Below, in pieces: positions 11,725 to 26,700 of a DNA stretch of 64,000 nt. The notes beneath the pieces are model-generated. The model made no database searches. It had not been told where the DNA came from and was given only the letters and a program-made list of their open reading frames with translations. The DNA is taken from positions 34,512,077 through 34,576,076 of the forward strand of contig OX411557.1 in the NCBI GenBank assembly GCA_948146395.1, in the 5' to 3' direction. Position numbers and translations under genes: made by a program. Origin of the DNA: Fragum whitleyi. Its lineage: Eukaryota; Mollusca; Bivalvia; Cardiida; Cardiidae. How positions within the stretch are numbered: position 1 is the stretch's first letter; every line of letters begins with the position of its first letter.

Positions 11725-14700
11725 CTGAGTAAAACAGAATCAAATAATAGCTTTTATAGGTCAAAATCACCTTATTTCTATAAACCATTAGTTCATTTTT
11801 GTAAGCAAAACATGATTTTTTAAAACACTTATATTACGATATTAGCTGATATTCAAAAGTATGACCTTAATAGATAGCCATAAGCTTATCAGACTTAAGC
11901 AAAGATAAATAATTCATAGCTTCTAAAAGGGAAGGTAACTTTGGTACAAAAAGGTTAAAAAAGATGTGTTTAGGATATGCTAATGTTACTGTAGTGCATT
12001 ATTTTTTCTTTCTTAAATATCTTTTTAACAGAAATGATTAAACAGAACTTACACTTTCTTGAAGAGATTTCTGTAAGCTATAACCTTCAATTTTTCCAGT
12101 ATGAGATATATTCCACATTTGATAAAGAAATGTTCATGTTTATCCATCACTGCAGATAACTGTTTCACATTCCCTGACCTACAAATATAGTAAACATCTT
12201 TATTGGTGAATAAGAAATATGTGTTTTAGGCTATGGCAAAAATTCTATTTGACACTGGGTGTTTCCATTTTTTGTCACTATCTCTGAGGAAATGGAGGCA
12301 TCATAAACATAGTAAGAAAACACTTTGAAACTGCTCACATTTCAAATTCAGATACATAGGTAACACCATCTTTACAAGCTAAAACTATTCATGGTAAAAA
12401 TACTTAAGATACCTGTTTTTTTTTTGTTTGAACTAAATTCACAACACATTTAAGATTTTAATACCAGTAATATCACAAAATGTCAATATTTGTTTTTTAT
12501 CTCCAGTTTTCTGTGAAAACAGGCAAGATGTAAAAACAAGAGTGCCAGAGTGGCCCTAAATCGCTCACCTGAGTTAACTGTGTTAAGATCTGACCTCTCA
12601 ACCTAGTGGTAAACCAAACTTGACCGAATTCAATCCAGACTGAGATTTCATAAAGACAATCAACCTAAGCAACTTTTTGGGTGATTGGGCAACAAATATG
12701 GCCTCTTGAGAGTATACAAAGTTTTTCAAAGATTTGACCCTGTGACCTCATTTTTGACCCCAATTGACCCAATTTTAAACTTGACCTAGATTTCATCAAG
12801 ACATTTATTCAGACCAATTTTCAGGTTAATTTAGCCAAAGTTCAGGCTCTTAGAGTGTCTACAAGTTTTTTTTTTTAAATTTGACCCCATGACCTCATTT
12901 TCCCCTTCTTGACCCAATTTAGAACCTGACATAGATTAAATCAAGATATTGATTCTGGGGAATTGTCAGGTTGATTGAGCAAAAAATATGGCCCCTAGAG
13001 TGTCTTCAAGGGTTTTCTAGAAATTGACCCTGTGACCTCATTTTTGACCCTACTTGACCCAGTTTCAAACTCAACCTTGATTTCATCAAGACATTTATTC
13101 TAACAAACTTTCAGAATGATTAAGCAAAAGATAGGCCTCTAGAGGGTCTTCATGGTTTTCTTAAGGTTTGACCCTGTAACCTCATTTTTGACCTCACTTG
13201 ACCTAATTTCAAACATGAACTAGATTTCACTAATGCAGAGATTCTGACCAATTTTCAGGATAATTGAGCAAAAATTATGGCTTCTAGAGTGTCCACAAGG
13301 TTTTTCTAAGATTTGACCCCATGACCTCAATTTTCAACCCCACATGACCTAATTTCAAACTTGACTAAGATTTTATCAAGATAATAATTTTGACCAATTT
13401 TCAGGATGATTGAGTAAAAAAAATGGCTTATAGAGAGTCTTCAAGGTTTTCTAAGATTTGACCCCGTGACCTCATTTTTGACCCCACTTGACCCAATTTT
13501 GAATTTGACAGAAATTTTATCAAAATAATAATTCTGACAAAATTTCAGGATGATTTAGTAAAAAATATGGCCCCTACAGTGTCTACAAGGTATTTCTAAG
13601 ATTTGACCCCGTGACCTCATTTTTGACCCCACTTGACCCAATTTTGAATTTGACAGAAATTTTATCAAAATAATAATTCTGACAAAATTTCAGGATGATT
13701 TAGTAAAAAATATGGCCCCTACAGTGTCTACAAGGTATTTCTAAGAATTGTCCCCATGAGCTCATTTTTGACCCCACTTGATCTAATTTTGAACTTGACC
13801 AAGATTTTATCAAGATAAACATTCTGACCAATTTTCAGGATGATTGAGCAAAAAATATGGCTTTTAGAGTGTCTACAAGGTTTTTCTAAGAATTGTCCCC
13901 ATGAGCTCATTTTTTGACCCCACTTGACCCAATTTTGAACTTGACCGAGATTTTATCAAGATAATCATTCTGACCAATTTTCAGAATGATTGAGCAAAAA
14001 AAAATTCTTCTAGAGTGTCTACAAAGTTTTTCTGAGAATTGTCCCCTTGACCTCATTTTTGACCCCACTTGACCCAATTTTGAACAAGACAGAGATTTTA
14101 TCAAGATAATCATTCTGACCAATTTTCAGGATGATTGAGCAAAAAACATGGCCTCTAGAGTGTCTACAAGGTTTTTCTAAGATTTGACCCCTTAACCTCT
14201 TTTTTGACCCCACTTGACCCAATTTTGAACTTGACCGAGATTTTATCAAGATATCCATTCTGACCAATTTTCAGGATGATTGAGCAAAAAACATGGCCTC
14301 TAAAGTGTCTACAAGGTTTTTCTTAGATTTGACCCTGTGACCTCATTTTTGACCCCACTTGACCACATGCCAGACGACTGACGAAGGACGACAGACTCCA
14401 GACATCATGCGAGCACAAAAGATTAGAGTTAATCTCTTTTCTCATTATCAATTTTATGAGCCTTGTAAGCACTATCACAGTAAACATACCTCACTGACTG
14501 AGCTACTTCAGCCAACGCTGTCATATCATACTTTCTCAATAATGCTGCAGATGGCATCTGTCCCTGTATAGATGAACCAGAATTAGCCTTTTATAATCAA
14601 AGTCAAGTCATTCATTAAAGATAAATTCCAAACTTCAGAATTATTATAGAGAAATGAAGAATTTGATATTGACCTTACAAGATGACCTTCAATGATGAGT

Positions 14701-17700
14701 AATGTATTTATGCATAGTGTACTATCCTGTAGCAATTATAAGTATTTTCAAATAATTTGGATTTTAAGTTTATCGTGCAATGAAGCCTGTATGGACCCAA
14801 TATCATCTGCCTGATGCAGTAAAATGGTATCAGGCAAGTCTTTTTTTAGGCACAATTCTTATAATCATAATCATATGGCTTTCACCTATGAATTAAAGTT
14901 TCATCAAATTTTCAGCTCTAAAAATTGATTGCATGAAAAATAGGATAATATGTCAGTGACAATGTTATCTGGTCTTGGATGTGAGAAATTATCATGACAA
15001 GGGATAAACCCCTTGGGCCTGTTTTACTGAACATCTTATGGAAAAAAAGATCGTAAGTCAAAATCACAAATGTTACCTTGTGATTTCATTCTTTTTTAGA
15101 TTCTGCCTTGCAGTCTCTCATTGGAATCGTCTTTAGAAGACAATTCCAATTAGATGGCGCATGGCATAATTCCATATTTAGTTACTACTGTAGAAGCAAC
15201 TTCAATTTTTTGACTTATGCAAAAAATGATTGTGAGATGTTTAGTAAAACAGGCCCCTGGTGAAGTTACGATTTGGGAGAATTTATCATGATCAGGCTTT
15301 CCCTGGTGATAGTAATTTCTCCCAACTTGGAACAGAAAACATTGATATCTAGAGACACTAATTAATTATTTTCTATTTCCAAGTTTGCAATAATAGCGTA
15401 TTAACTTTCTATGGACAGACACAGATACAATAAAGAAAATACTTTTTAATGGAAATGTATGTACTAAATAATTAAGGGAAGAAAACAATTTTATGATATT
15501 AATGTCCTAATCTCCTTTTTTCTCTCACAATACATTTAGAATATTTATCTTCAGTATGTCAAAGCGTAAGACTAAGTTTAATGTGTAAATTCTAACATCA
15601 ACAGAAATAACAAGATCCCTACCAACAACATTTTGACAGGTATCAAGAACTGTAAAATAAGTCTTTTGTTTTTTATACTGTCTTTATGGCATCTCTCAAA
15701 GGCAAACTCTAGGTACTCTGCAGCTATAAATATACACAAAACAAAGTACTAATTGTGATACTGTTAGCTCAGTAACAATACAGTAAAAGCTTATTAGAAG
15801 TAAACTCTTAAAACACAAATTTACTGTTAGTGTGAATTCAAATTAATTGTGTATACAGTAAAACCCCTCTATCAAGACCACTTGGGGTACTTTTTGAAAG
15901 TGGTCTAAATAGCGAGCTGGTCTTAATTCTGAGGTTTGGTCGGATGCGAAACTTTCAACACAAATTAATGCTAATAGAGAAGACTATGTAATTTAGTTTA
16001 TTTTATCATGATTTAAACTTTATCTTGTATTTTTACATTACATAATTAAACAAATAAAATTCCATTTACACGTTCTCTGCTAGATATGATTTCTCTTTCT
16101 CTATAGCTCTTTTTTCCCATACGTTTGTTTATTTGATCTGAAATCCTACGTCGTAATAATTGTATAATTGCAATCCAATAAAATAAAGAATTCTGATTGG
16201 TTTAAATCGCATCACGTGGGGAAATCCATTGCACTTTATTTCTGTATAAAATGCAATAGGTCTTTTGTTTGGGAAACCCCCGATCTTCGATCTGCAAGTC
16301 CTGTGTTGTAGGAACTCGAATTAACATAGTTCCCGATCATCAACGCAACATTGTTATTTAATCTATTATAAATTAAGATATTTTCCAAAGAAATTACGAT
16401 TACGAGCATGCAGTTCTGATTCTGAGCCCACGTAAACGAAGAAAACGGCGAGTCGACGAAGACCATCAAGCAACCCTCTCAACTAAGACCGACCACGCCG
16501 TTTTCCTTTAAAAATACAGATTAACTTGGCAGAAACAAGTTTTTGTCATAAGTACCTCCACGAATTTTAAAGTTGTCGTTTAATTGTGTATCATTTGTTT
16601 TACTTTATGATGTTTCACTTCGATAGCGACATAAAAAAAATACACGATCTAAAAATAGATTGTGTAAATTATACGCGCAAAAAGTAGACTTGAAGCTTTA
16701 ATGTTTGTCCGAGTATTTTGATAGTTTCTTCGATCTACGGGCGTTATTTGCTATGTGCTAAGGCAATTGCACTTTATACCCCAATAAATGCAGCGAAAAA
16801 GACACTCATCCCTATAATCAAGATAAAGGCCATTTATTGTCGAACTGGAAAAGTAGTGATTACATTCAGTAACATCATTTTCCTTAATACAAAACCTATC
16901 AATCATAAGCTTATTTACAATCATGTTTAATTACTAATTTATACTGGTCTGCAGATCGCCGAAAACAAATTTCAGTAGGTTACCCGAATTCCGATTACTT
17001 TCGGTTGCTTTACTATAATGAAACATGTAACAAACATCTTTTATTGATAAACGAATGTAGTGTACAAAAACAATTTACCTCTTAAAGTTGTTTGATTAAA
17101 AATAACACCAAAACACAATAGATATTAAATCAGGATATCGAAAAATCCGATAATCCATTGTTGATGCAATCGTACCCAATTAGTGTCATACTTACTAAGC
17201 GTGAAATTCAGATGGTCGATCCGTAGGTGTGAAATTAAGTTACTGGTCTTTTTAGCGAGGTCCGTAAGACAGCATTACATGACATTTGTACTGAATTTAG
17301 TGGTCGTAATTCGTAATAGTGGGGTGCTCTCATTAGAGGAGTTTGCGACCATTGAAATAAAGAACAAATAATTACGTTCTGTCAAAAATCGTTCATAATA
17401 GCGGGGTGCTCGCATTTCCAGGGTGGTCTGAAGGAGGGTTTTTACTGTATTCCTTTTATTTATTGTAGCAACGGTATCAAATGCCAATATGAGTCGCACC
17501 CCAAAGAGACAGTTAGTTGTTACGGGGAAATTGCAAGGATACATAACGAAACTACTGCTGAGATTTGCCATGGTTCTTTAACATGCTTGATGTAAAGCAC
17601 TGTCACATGACTTCTGTTTAATGTCTCATCTGAAAGAGAGTTAGTTTGTTAGAAGCCAGTCTGGGATTCAAACCCACAAAATCTTCTGTCAGAAGAGCTT

Positions 17701-20700
17701 AGCTCTTTTAGAATTAATGGATCAATAATCCACTTCCCTCGGTGGACAACTTGTGTAACCAAGTATAGAATTTTTTCCGATGAAGATGATCGTTATCTTC
17801 GCCAATGACCTTGATACTAAATGATTAATAACAATAAAATGTACCTTTACACCAAAGAATATAGTACCTTAGAAACTTTTGTAGTCTTGAAAAGATAGAT
17901 AGGCAGACACTGGTAATTCAATATGAACCATATCTAAACAAGAACTGTCGCAGAGCGGACTTATACCCCCCACCAGCACTTTGTCAAAATGTAAGTGCTT
18001 TAAGTGCAAGATGTGTTTGTAACAAATATTGAGGTCATATACAGCAATTGCATGAAGTTTCATGATACTAGATCCCTTGGTTCTTGAATTAGAGTCCGGA
18101 AACGAAAACTGAACTAAAATTTACTGTGACCTTGACCTTTGACCTATGTCACCGCAAAACAATGAAAATTGCAGGTGCACAACTTCATATGATAGGAATA
18201 ATTACCCAATTTGGTTACTCCCCTTATGGTTACTGAGTTTTGCAATTTTAAATTTTGACTACTCACACCCCCCCCCTTCCATAAAAAGTTCAAAATGGCA
18301 TAACTCTTAAACTAATAACTGGATCAGGATGAAAATTGCAGGTGCACAACTTCATATGATGGGGAACATCCTGATAAAATTTCAGCAAAATTGATCCAAA
18401 ACTGTGGGAGGAGAAGAGGACACAAAATTAGAAAAATGTACCCCCTCCTTATAAAGTTCAAAGTGGCATAACTCTCAAACTAATGACCAGATCTGCATGA
18501 AAATTGCAGGTGCACAACTTCATATGATAGGAAACAACCTGATAAATTTTCAGCAAAATTGGTCCAAAACTGTGGGAGGAGAAGAGGACACAAAATTATG
18601 TCTACGGACGGACGGACGGACGGTAGGACGGACGGACGGACGGACAGACGGATGGACAACCTGATTCCAGTATACCCCCCCATAACTTCGTTGTGGGGGG
18701 TATAATCATGCTGGAACATAAATTTGTAATTACCTTTTTTAAAATCCCCATCAAACATAGCTTTTTGTCCAACATAGTACCTGTGAAATAAAACATTATT
18801 TTGATAAATTCAAAGTTTTGATATTCACTTAAATGTAAAAGGTATGAAAATCAGATAAGATTTGTTATGCTTACGTCAAAATATACTTATTTCAGCTTTG
18901 TTGATGGCACACATTTTGTTGTATAACCTTGACCTTCAAAGCCATTAGCAAATTCCTGGTGTAAACACCTTTCCTCATCCCAAATATAAGCAATGTAAAT
19001 GGTTTGATAACAAACACAAAAACATTACCCTGCAATTATATGATCAAGGGGCTTAAAAATGAGGTCATTTGGTCAGAGATCCAAATGCTAAACAAGAGGA
19101 CCAAGATGGTCCTAGATCGCTCACCTGAGTCTCTTTAACCCCTGAGACATCACATAAATTGGATAGGCAGATGTCAAAAAGAAGATAATTGCCTCAAATC
19201 AATACCATGGAACGTTTTCAGTGTAGAGATGAAAACTGTCAACCTTCTGGTTTCAGAGAAGAAGATTTTTGAAGGTTTTCCTTTTTTCACACATCGTGCT
19301 CAGATGAGCTGAATGGGATGCGCCCGGGTGGAGCCCAAATATGACCAAAGGGTCTTGATATGAACAAACTTGGTAGAGCCCCACTAGATGATGCTACATA
19401 CCAAAAATGAAAGCAGTGTGCCCTCTGGTTTGGATTAAAGAAGAATTTAAAAGATTTTTGCTCTTTGATTCTACGTAAAAAGAGTTGCGCCCGGGTGGAG
19501 CCCAAATATGATCCTAGGGTCTTGATATGAACAAACTTGGTAGAGGTCCACTAGATGATGCTACACACCAAATATGAAAGCTGTCCGCTTCTGGTTTCAT
19601 AGAAGAAGATTTTTGAAGATTTTCATTTTTTACCCTTCGTGCCCATAAGAGATAAAGGGATGCACCCGTGCAAAGCCCAAATATGACCCAAGGGTCTTGC
19701 TATGAACAAACTTGATAGAGGCCCTCTAGGTGATGCTACATACCAAATATGAAAGCTGTCTGCCATCTGGTTTCAGAGAAGAAGATTTTTAAAGATTTTC
19801 GCTCTTTGATTCTATGTAAAAAGGGTTGGGGCCAGGCAAAGCCCAAATATGACCCTAGGGTCTTGATATGAACAAACTTGATAGAGCTCCACTAGATGAT
19901 GCTACATACCAAATATGAAAGCTGTCTGCCTTCTGGTTTCAGAGTAGAAGATTTTTAAAGATTTTCATATTTTCACCCTTTTTGTTAAGGGTAAAGGAAA
20001 AGTTAAGGGTGGATTTCAATTATTTGAACAACTTTGGTAGAGCTTGACCCAAGGAACATCCCTGCCAAGTTTCATCAAGATTGGCCCGCTGGTTAAGGAG
20101 GAGAAGATGTTTAAAGAAATTGTGGACGACGGACGACGCATGCCGCACGACTGACAACATTCTACGATCACAATAGCTCACCTTGAGCACTTTGTGCACA
20201 GGTGAGCTAAAAAACCACAACATGCTTAGTTTACGTATCAACAATACAAGATTGATATTGCTGTGGGTCAAACTTGTGCTTATGGTCTAAATGTGTGATT
20301 TGATGCCATAATGAAATGGGTGAGTGGGTTAATTACAATAAATATTGCTTAAGTGACCACCTCTATTAAGCAACCACTTTTATGAAGCCACCGTCATAAA
20401 AGATCCCAACAACATAGGTAAAATCTCTAATAAATTGGACATTCTGAAAAAAAAGAATCTTGTTATTGAATCTTATGATGTTTGAACAAACTAGAATTGT
20501 CTAAATGAGACGATTCTAATTGGTTCAAATATCATTTGATTCAGTAGGAATTATGCAACATTCTACGTATGCTATCAAAATATTATTTTATTAAAATTGT
20601 ATTAAGCTACCATTCCAATAAGCTACCGTTTTTTGGTGGTCTTCTGAACACAATTTTTACTGTATATGATAGAATCTACTCTACCTGAATGTAATGAGAT

Positions 20701-23700
20701 GAGAAAGACTGAATTTATCTTTCATTGGTAAACTGTCTATTGCACGGATAAGTGGTTTACAAAGATGTAACTTGTTAATCTGAAATGGAGAAGCAAATTA
20801 TACAAACAGACAGGAGAACGTCAGTCTATACAGGATAATTTCAGGCCATGGTGCTAATAGAAAGAAGCTAAACAGTTTTTACATAGAGAATATTGAATGA
20901 GTGGTCAAGAAATACAGAAAAAATTATTCAATGAGTTACCTACAAACAACAAGAGCCATGTCGGACATGGCAAAAGTCCCCTACCGGCTTTGTTTGTCTC
21001 AATGTTTTCTCAAGCCAATTCTATCAGGGACGTCAAAACCAGGTCTTGTTTTGGAAAGGGTTAAACAAGACTTACATGAGTTGTTGTCTCTGCTGTGCCC
21101 ACTATACAATTCATGCAAGCAATAGACAGATGCAAGAAATAGTATCAATAACAGTTACCTTGTCTGATCCAAGATGTTTTTCTTCAGTCTTGTTGGTAAG
21201 AAATGAGAACTTTCACTGGAGGTGATTAATACTGCTGCATCACCACCCTGACTAACATGGCTAATAATTTTTTTTACATTTTAAAACAGGTTTCATCAAG
21301 TTAGCTTGCTTAGTTATTAAGTTATTGCAGGATCCATTTTTTGCCAATTTTTCACTATTTCCGTTACCATAGCAACCGCACTTTTTGTCAAAGAACAAAG
21401 ATAAAATGATGTGCATAATCTACACATTGCCATCTAGTCATATACCAAGTCTCATCAAATTAGCTTGCTTACTTATTAACTTATCCCAGGATCCAATATT
21501 TTTTGCCATATTTTCACTATTTCCATAACCATAGCAACAACAATTTTAGTCTAAAAACAAAAATAAAATGATGTGCATAATCTACACATTGCCATATAGT
21601 CATATACCAAGTCTCATCAAACTAGCTTGCTTAGTTATTATCTTATCGCAGGATCCCATTTTTGGCCATATTTTCACTATTTCTGTAACCATAGCAACCT
21701 CAATTTAAGTCGAAAAACAAAAATAAAATGATGTGCATAATGTACACATTGCCATCTAGTCATATACCAACTTTCATCAAAAACGCTTGCTTAGTTATTA
21801 AGTTATCGCGGGATCCAGATTTGAGCGGACAGAAGGACAGAAGGACGGATGGACGGACAGACGGACGGACAGACGGAGGGCAAACCTATAGTCCCCTCCG
21901 GTGTGAACACCGGTAGGGGACTAAAAACAAACAAGGCTATACCAAGTTGGTTTTTTTATCTGATAGAGATGACAAGCCTAGAAATACAGTATTTTGCAAA
22001 CATGAAATTTATTTTCTAGTTTTGATCGGTTAAAAATTCTGACATAATTAGGTAAAATTCTTGAAATTTATAGATTCATGATATCATACAAAATCTGTTA
22101 CACCATTTATAAAATAAGGTCAAAATAAATGCAGTATGAAATTATTTTCAAGGTATTGTGCATTCCTTACTTTTATTCTAAGCCTAGTCACATTGTTCAT
22201 AACAATTAAATATCACATGTCATTTCTTTCTAATATGATTGTTGGAAAACATCAAGCCAAAATGGTTGAAAAGTCCCAAAATTGGCACTGTGTTTATAAC
22301 TAACAAGTTCATTTAGATAGGGTCTAGATAAATCTGTTAACCTTAAAGTGCTGTTATGAAAATTTGTTGGATTGAAAATTTAACACCACAAGTACAGATT
22401 TCATATATAGGCTGATATTTTACAAAAGGCATAGTTGTATGTATATATCATTGGTACATGTTTAACAGCACAGTTTTCCCTAATTTAAATAAATGCTTAA
22501 GCAATTTACCTGTATTGCCTAATTTAAAATGAATGCTTAGAACTTTCAATGTTTTTCCAAAAACATCAAATTACACCATAAATTCCACTAATAATTTTTT
22601 GTACTTAGATGTTTGATTGTTTGTGTATGGTGTTTTTTGTTCAGAGCAAATAGGAGCATAACAGAACCAAAGTGCCTACATTTTATTCACAAGAAGGGCT
22701 ATCTCAGTTTCTAAGATTCATGGACTTACTTTAACACAAGTCACCAGTTTACCATGTACTCATGATTGATTAATAGACTCACTCACCTTAAAATATATTT
22801 TGAACAATTGATTGACAAGATTCAACATTCCCCATTTCTTTGTGTCTTCAATGGCTGCACGACTAAAAGGTAATGGAGTAATAATGATGTATTATTGCAT
22901 AAAACGTACGTTTTCAGGTCGTTATAGGCATACGTTAATGGACAAAACCCTGGCATTAACGAGAGAAAATGTGGATTAACAAGTAAATTCACGTGCCGTT
23001 AACCCCGGCTTTTTTCACTTAAATATTCTTGATCGGGGCCTAAACACTTTTCAGTTTGTTTGTACTATGTTATTATAGAGCATACCTAAAGAAGTTGCTC
23101 TAAATCCCGAGTTAAATTGTGTGACATCATAAATTAACCAAGCAACATCGGTATAAACAAGATGGACAGTGTAATGCATGACGGCATATAAGTAGGTTTG
23201 AAAATGGTTTTATATCAGTTCTATGAATTTATTTTGCTCTAATCTATCTTTTTATACAATAATAGTGTCAATTCATGCTTTTTCGGGCGTTAACATTTGC
23301 AGGAACCCTCATAATACTTTAACGCCCTTGTGCTTTGCACACGGGCGTTAAACCATTTTACGGGTCTCTGCAAATATTAACACCCTCAAAAACGTGAATT
23401 AACCCTGTATTTTATGACTGCTCTGCCTTTTTTTTCATTCTATTACACTGATTTTTAGTTTATAATCAGCGTGTACCTCGGATCTTTCTCCAATGACCAG
23501 CAAATTCATGAATTGCCGGCCCAAACCCTTGACCTTCTACATGTCTGCCAACCTCAGATTTGTAGATGACATTTGAACCTTTGAGTGACATTTGCAACAA
23601 TTTCAAATGTGCCAAAGTAAAGCTTCTGAATCTTCACTATGCGCTATATATATAGACAAAGTCCTCAAACATCTTCATGGTCATGTGGTGCATTGTAAAG

Positions 23701-26700
23701 TTGTCAACCCTACTCAAGGTTTGTACCTCGCACATGGGTTTAAAATTGTTGGAAATGTTACGCACAGGCATATCTATCTTCATAATTAATACATGATCAT
23801 GAACATGTCACAAGAATACTGATGTTGAGCCTCCAACTAGACTGTCGCAAACTGGACTACCCCCCCCCCCCCCTTTAATGGCTTTCAATAATGATAAGCA
23901 ATTTTCCATCAAAGGGCCATAACTCTGTCAAAAACCAATAGATTGTAACCATAATACCACTTGAACAAATCTACCTGGTACTGTTTACCTCTTTAAAGTT
24001 TCATTGAAATCCGCCCATTAGTTGCTGAGAAAATGAGATGACATAAAAAGCTACAGACGGACCAGCTGACCGACCGACAAGCTGACTCCTATATACCTTA
24101 ACAAATAGCAAACATAGTTTTGGGCGTATAACAAAAATGCAAATCCTCTGAGGATGACCTTAACATCATAACTACAGCGTTTTCAAGCTGTAATTACCAC
24201 ATTGTAGACGTCCATCCATATAAATGCTTGTCACAAAAGGGCCAAAACATGATGGAGGTCAAGAGTACAATCCTATCTATATATAGTTTTTTATTGACAG
24301 CAGCCAGATTCAATATACCTTTAACACAAGTAGAATCATTTGAATGAAGACATCCTGACTAAAACAAATATCACTGAATATTCTATTATGTTGAAACTTC
24401 ACTGATTACTAAACTCTAATTTAGATCCTAATGAATTCAAAGGCGTTGAGACTTTAACTGATTGCTAAACTCTAATTTCTATCGTAATGAATTTAATGAT
24501 GTTGAAACTTAACTAATTACAGAACTCTTATTAAGGTCCTAATGAATTTAATGATGTTGAAACTTAACTAATTACAGAACTCTTATTAAGGTCCTAATGA
24601 ATTTAATGATGTTGAAACTTAACTAATTACAGAACTCTTATTAAGGTCCTAATGAATTCAATGATGTTGAAACTTAATTGATTACTAAACTCTAATTTAG
24701 ATCGTAATGAATTTGAATGTAAAAAGATTTTCATAAGCAATGTCTTTATTTTTGATAATGTTCCCACAGCTTCTAAACTTAGATAATGGACGTAGAAAAG
24801 TTAGAATTATCTAGTAATAATTTAACAATGAATAACCTACTTGTCGCTGGCACATACTCTAAAACAACCCATCAATATTTCTGCTGCTTTCTCTAACCTT
24901 TCTCCATATTTACCATGGCCTTTACTTTCAGCCTGTATGTCAGCCTAGAATGAGATCAACTCTTCTCAGATAACAGGGGGTATTTCCAGTATAAAAACTT
25001 TATTTCTCATTAAAACCCTATGATGTGGGTGCCCATTTGAATTGTCTTAACGAGACAATTCAAATGACGTTCAGCAATATAGGATTTTCTAAGTTAATTT
25101 GAAAAACCAAAATTCTCCCTCTATGGGTACCTTTGTAAAACCCTCATCGGACTGGACCCAATTTTTTCTGCTTTAAGAAGACAAAGATCAGCCTGCTTTC
25201 TAAAACTTATCTCCAGATTTAGTATTCTGTCTTAAAAACCTAAATGATAGAGATTGACTATAAAGAATCTTTCATTTTTTAAACAATTTTCTGTAAGAAC
25301 CTAATTTCTTCTGTTGGCACTATGAAATCTATAAAATAAGACATTTTCTTTAAATAAAGTTCTTTTCATATATCTTCCAATTCCTGTTTTGTTAATTCCT
25401 TTGCATGTTTTGTTGTTTTCAGACCATCAAAGTTCATTTTTGATTAGGATGGAAATTTACGAAAATCAAAATCTACAAGTAAACTTCTGCTGTATCAACT
25501 TTTCCTCTTCTTCCAATACATGATAATGAAAAGTGGTATTTCTTGATGTGAGGGCCACATATAGTCACACTAGCCTGGTTTATGACTGCCTCTGTGACCT
25601 AGCGGATTGCAGGCTAAACTTGTGACCTAGAGGTCAAAGGTTTGAGCCCCATTATCGTTGGAGTGTGTTTAAAGGCAAACCTTTTAATAGCTAACCCCTG
25701 TCAGCCCAGAAATAACATTTGGGTAGAAGTGGATTTAAACCGCTGCCTTTCTCTCAAGGACATGATAACATCTAGCTTAAGTGTTCCTGAGCAACTCAGC
25801 TTTTGTAGCTATCAAACTCAAATAAATTAGTACATACTAGCCTTGGTTGCAATAGCCTTGTCTCTAAACAAATAGCAAAAGAGCAGTGGCAATGACCAAA
25901 AGTCATCCTTTTGTGTGATATATTCTGAAGGCAGAGCAGGTCAGCAAATAGCCTCAGATCTAAATGGCAAAACATGTGGTAGTGACTAATTTTCATCCTT
26001 TTTGTGTGATAGGTCACATAAATCCTCATACTTACCTGGTTAGCAAATAACCTCAGATCTAAACAAATAGCAAACAAGAGTGGTAGTGACCAGTTTTCAT
26101 CCTTCTGACTTTGGAATATTTTTGTGAATATTCTGAAACACTTTGTTAAGGACATAAAAGTACTTATATAATGCTACACATAATCGAAGCACTTAAAAAG
26201 AAATTTCTGTCATAAATGGATCTTGGGTCTTTATAATTATTTGATAAGGCTTTCATAAGCAGATCAAGAACATCATCTCGAAAAGGTTTCCCAAAGTGTA
26301 TCCTAATTTTTTAGGAGTTCAAAATCAGTTTTCTACTATTCTTTCAGAATTTTGTTCATGTAACCAGCCCTGTGTTCAGGATGTAAAAATGTTTTGCGAG
26401 CACTTTAAGATGATACCTCGATTTGCACGTGCACATACATGCAAAGTGATATATCATTTCGAAAGCGCTCCACTACCGTTTTCATCCTGAACGCAGGGCT
26501 GGTTCAATCACAGTCATATTCTTCAAAAGGTCTCCTCTTATTAGTTGAACCAACATTCTCTACCAGTATTCCAATAAACAAAATGAAGCGTACAGAAAAG
26601 GGGAAAACAAGTCAAATTCTACTTGTCTGAAGTTATAATGCTCTGCTAAGTAAACTCATAACAGCCTCACTAAATTCAAGTGAAAGAAGCTACATAAGCC

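Noticed and set aside
13728..14267. Three minus-strand frames with repeated [13 protein letters not shown] peptide
   Set aside because: Translation of the 145 bp tandem units of the pearl-like element. Not a protein repeat family.
24396..24720. CRISPR-like array
   Set aside because: The whole 55 bp unit repeats without unique spacers, in a eukaryotic intron. It is a plain tandem repeat.
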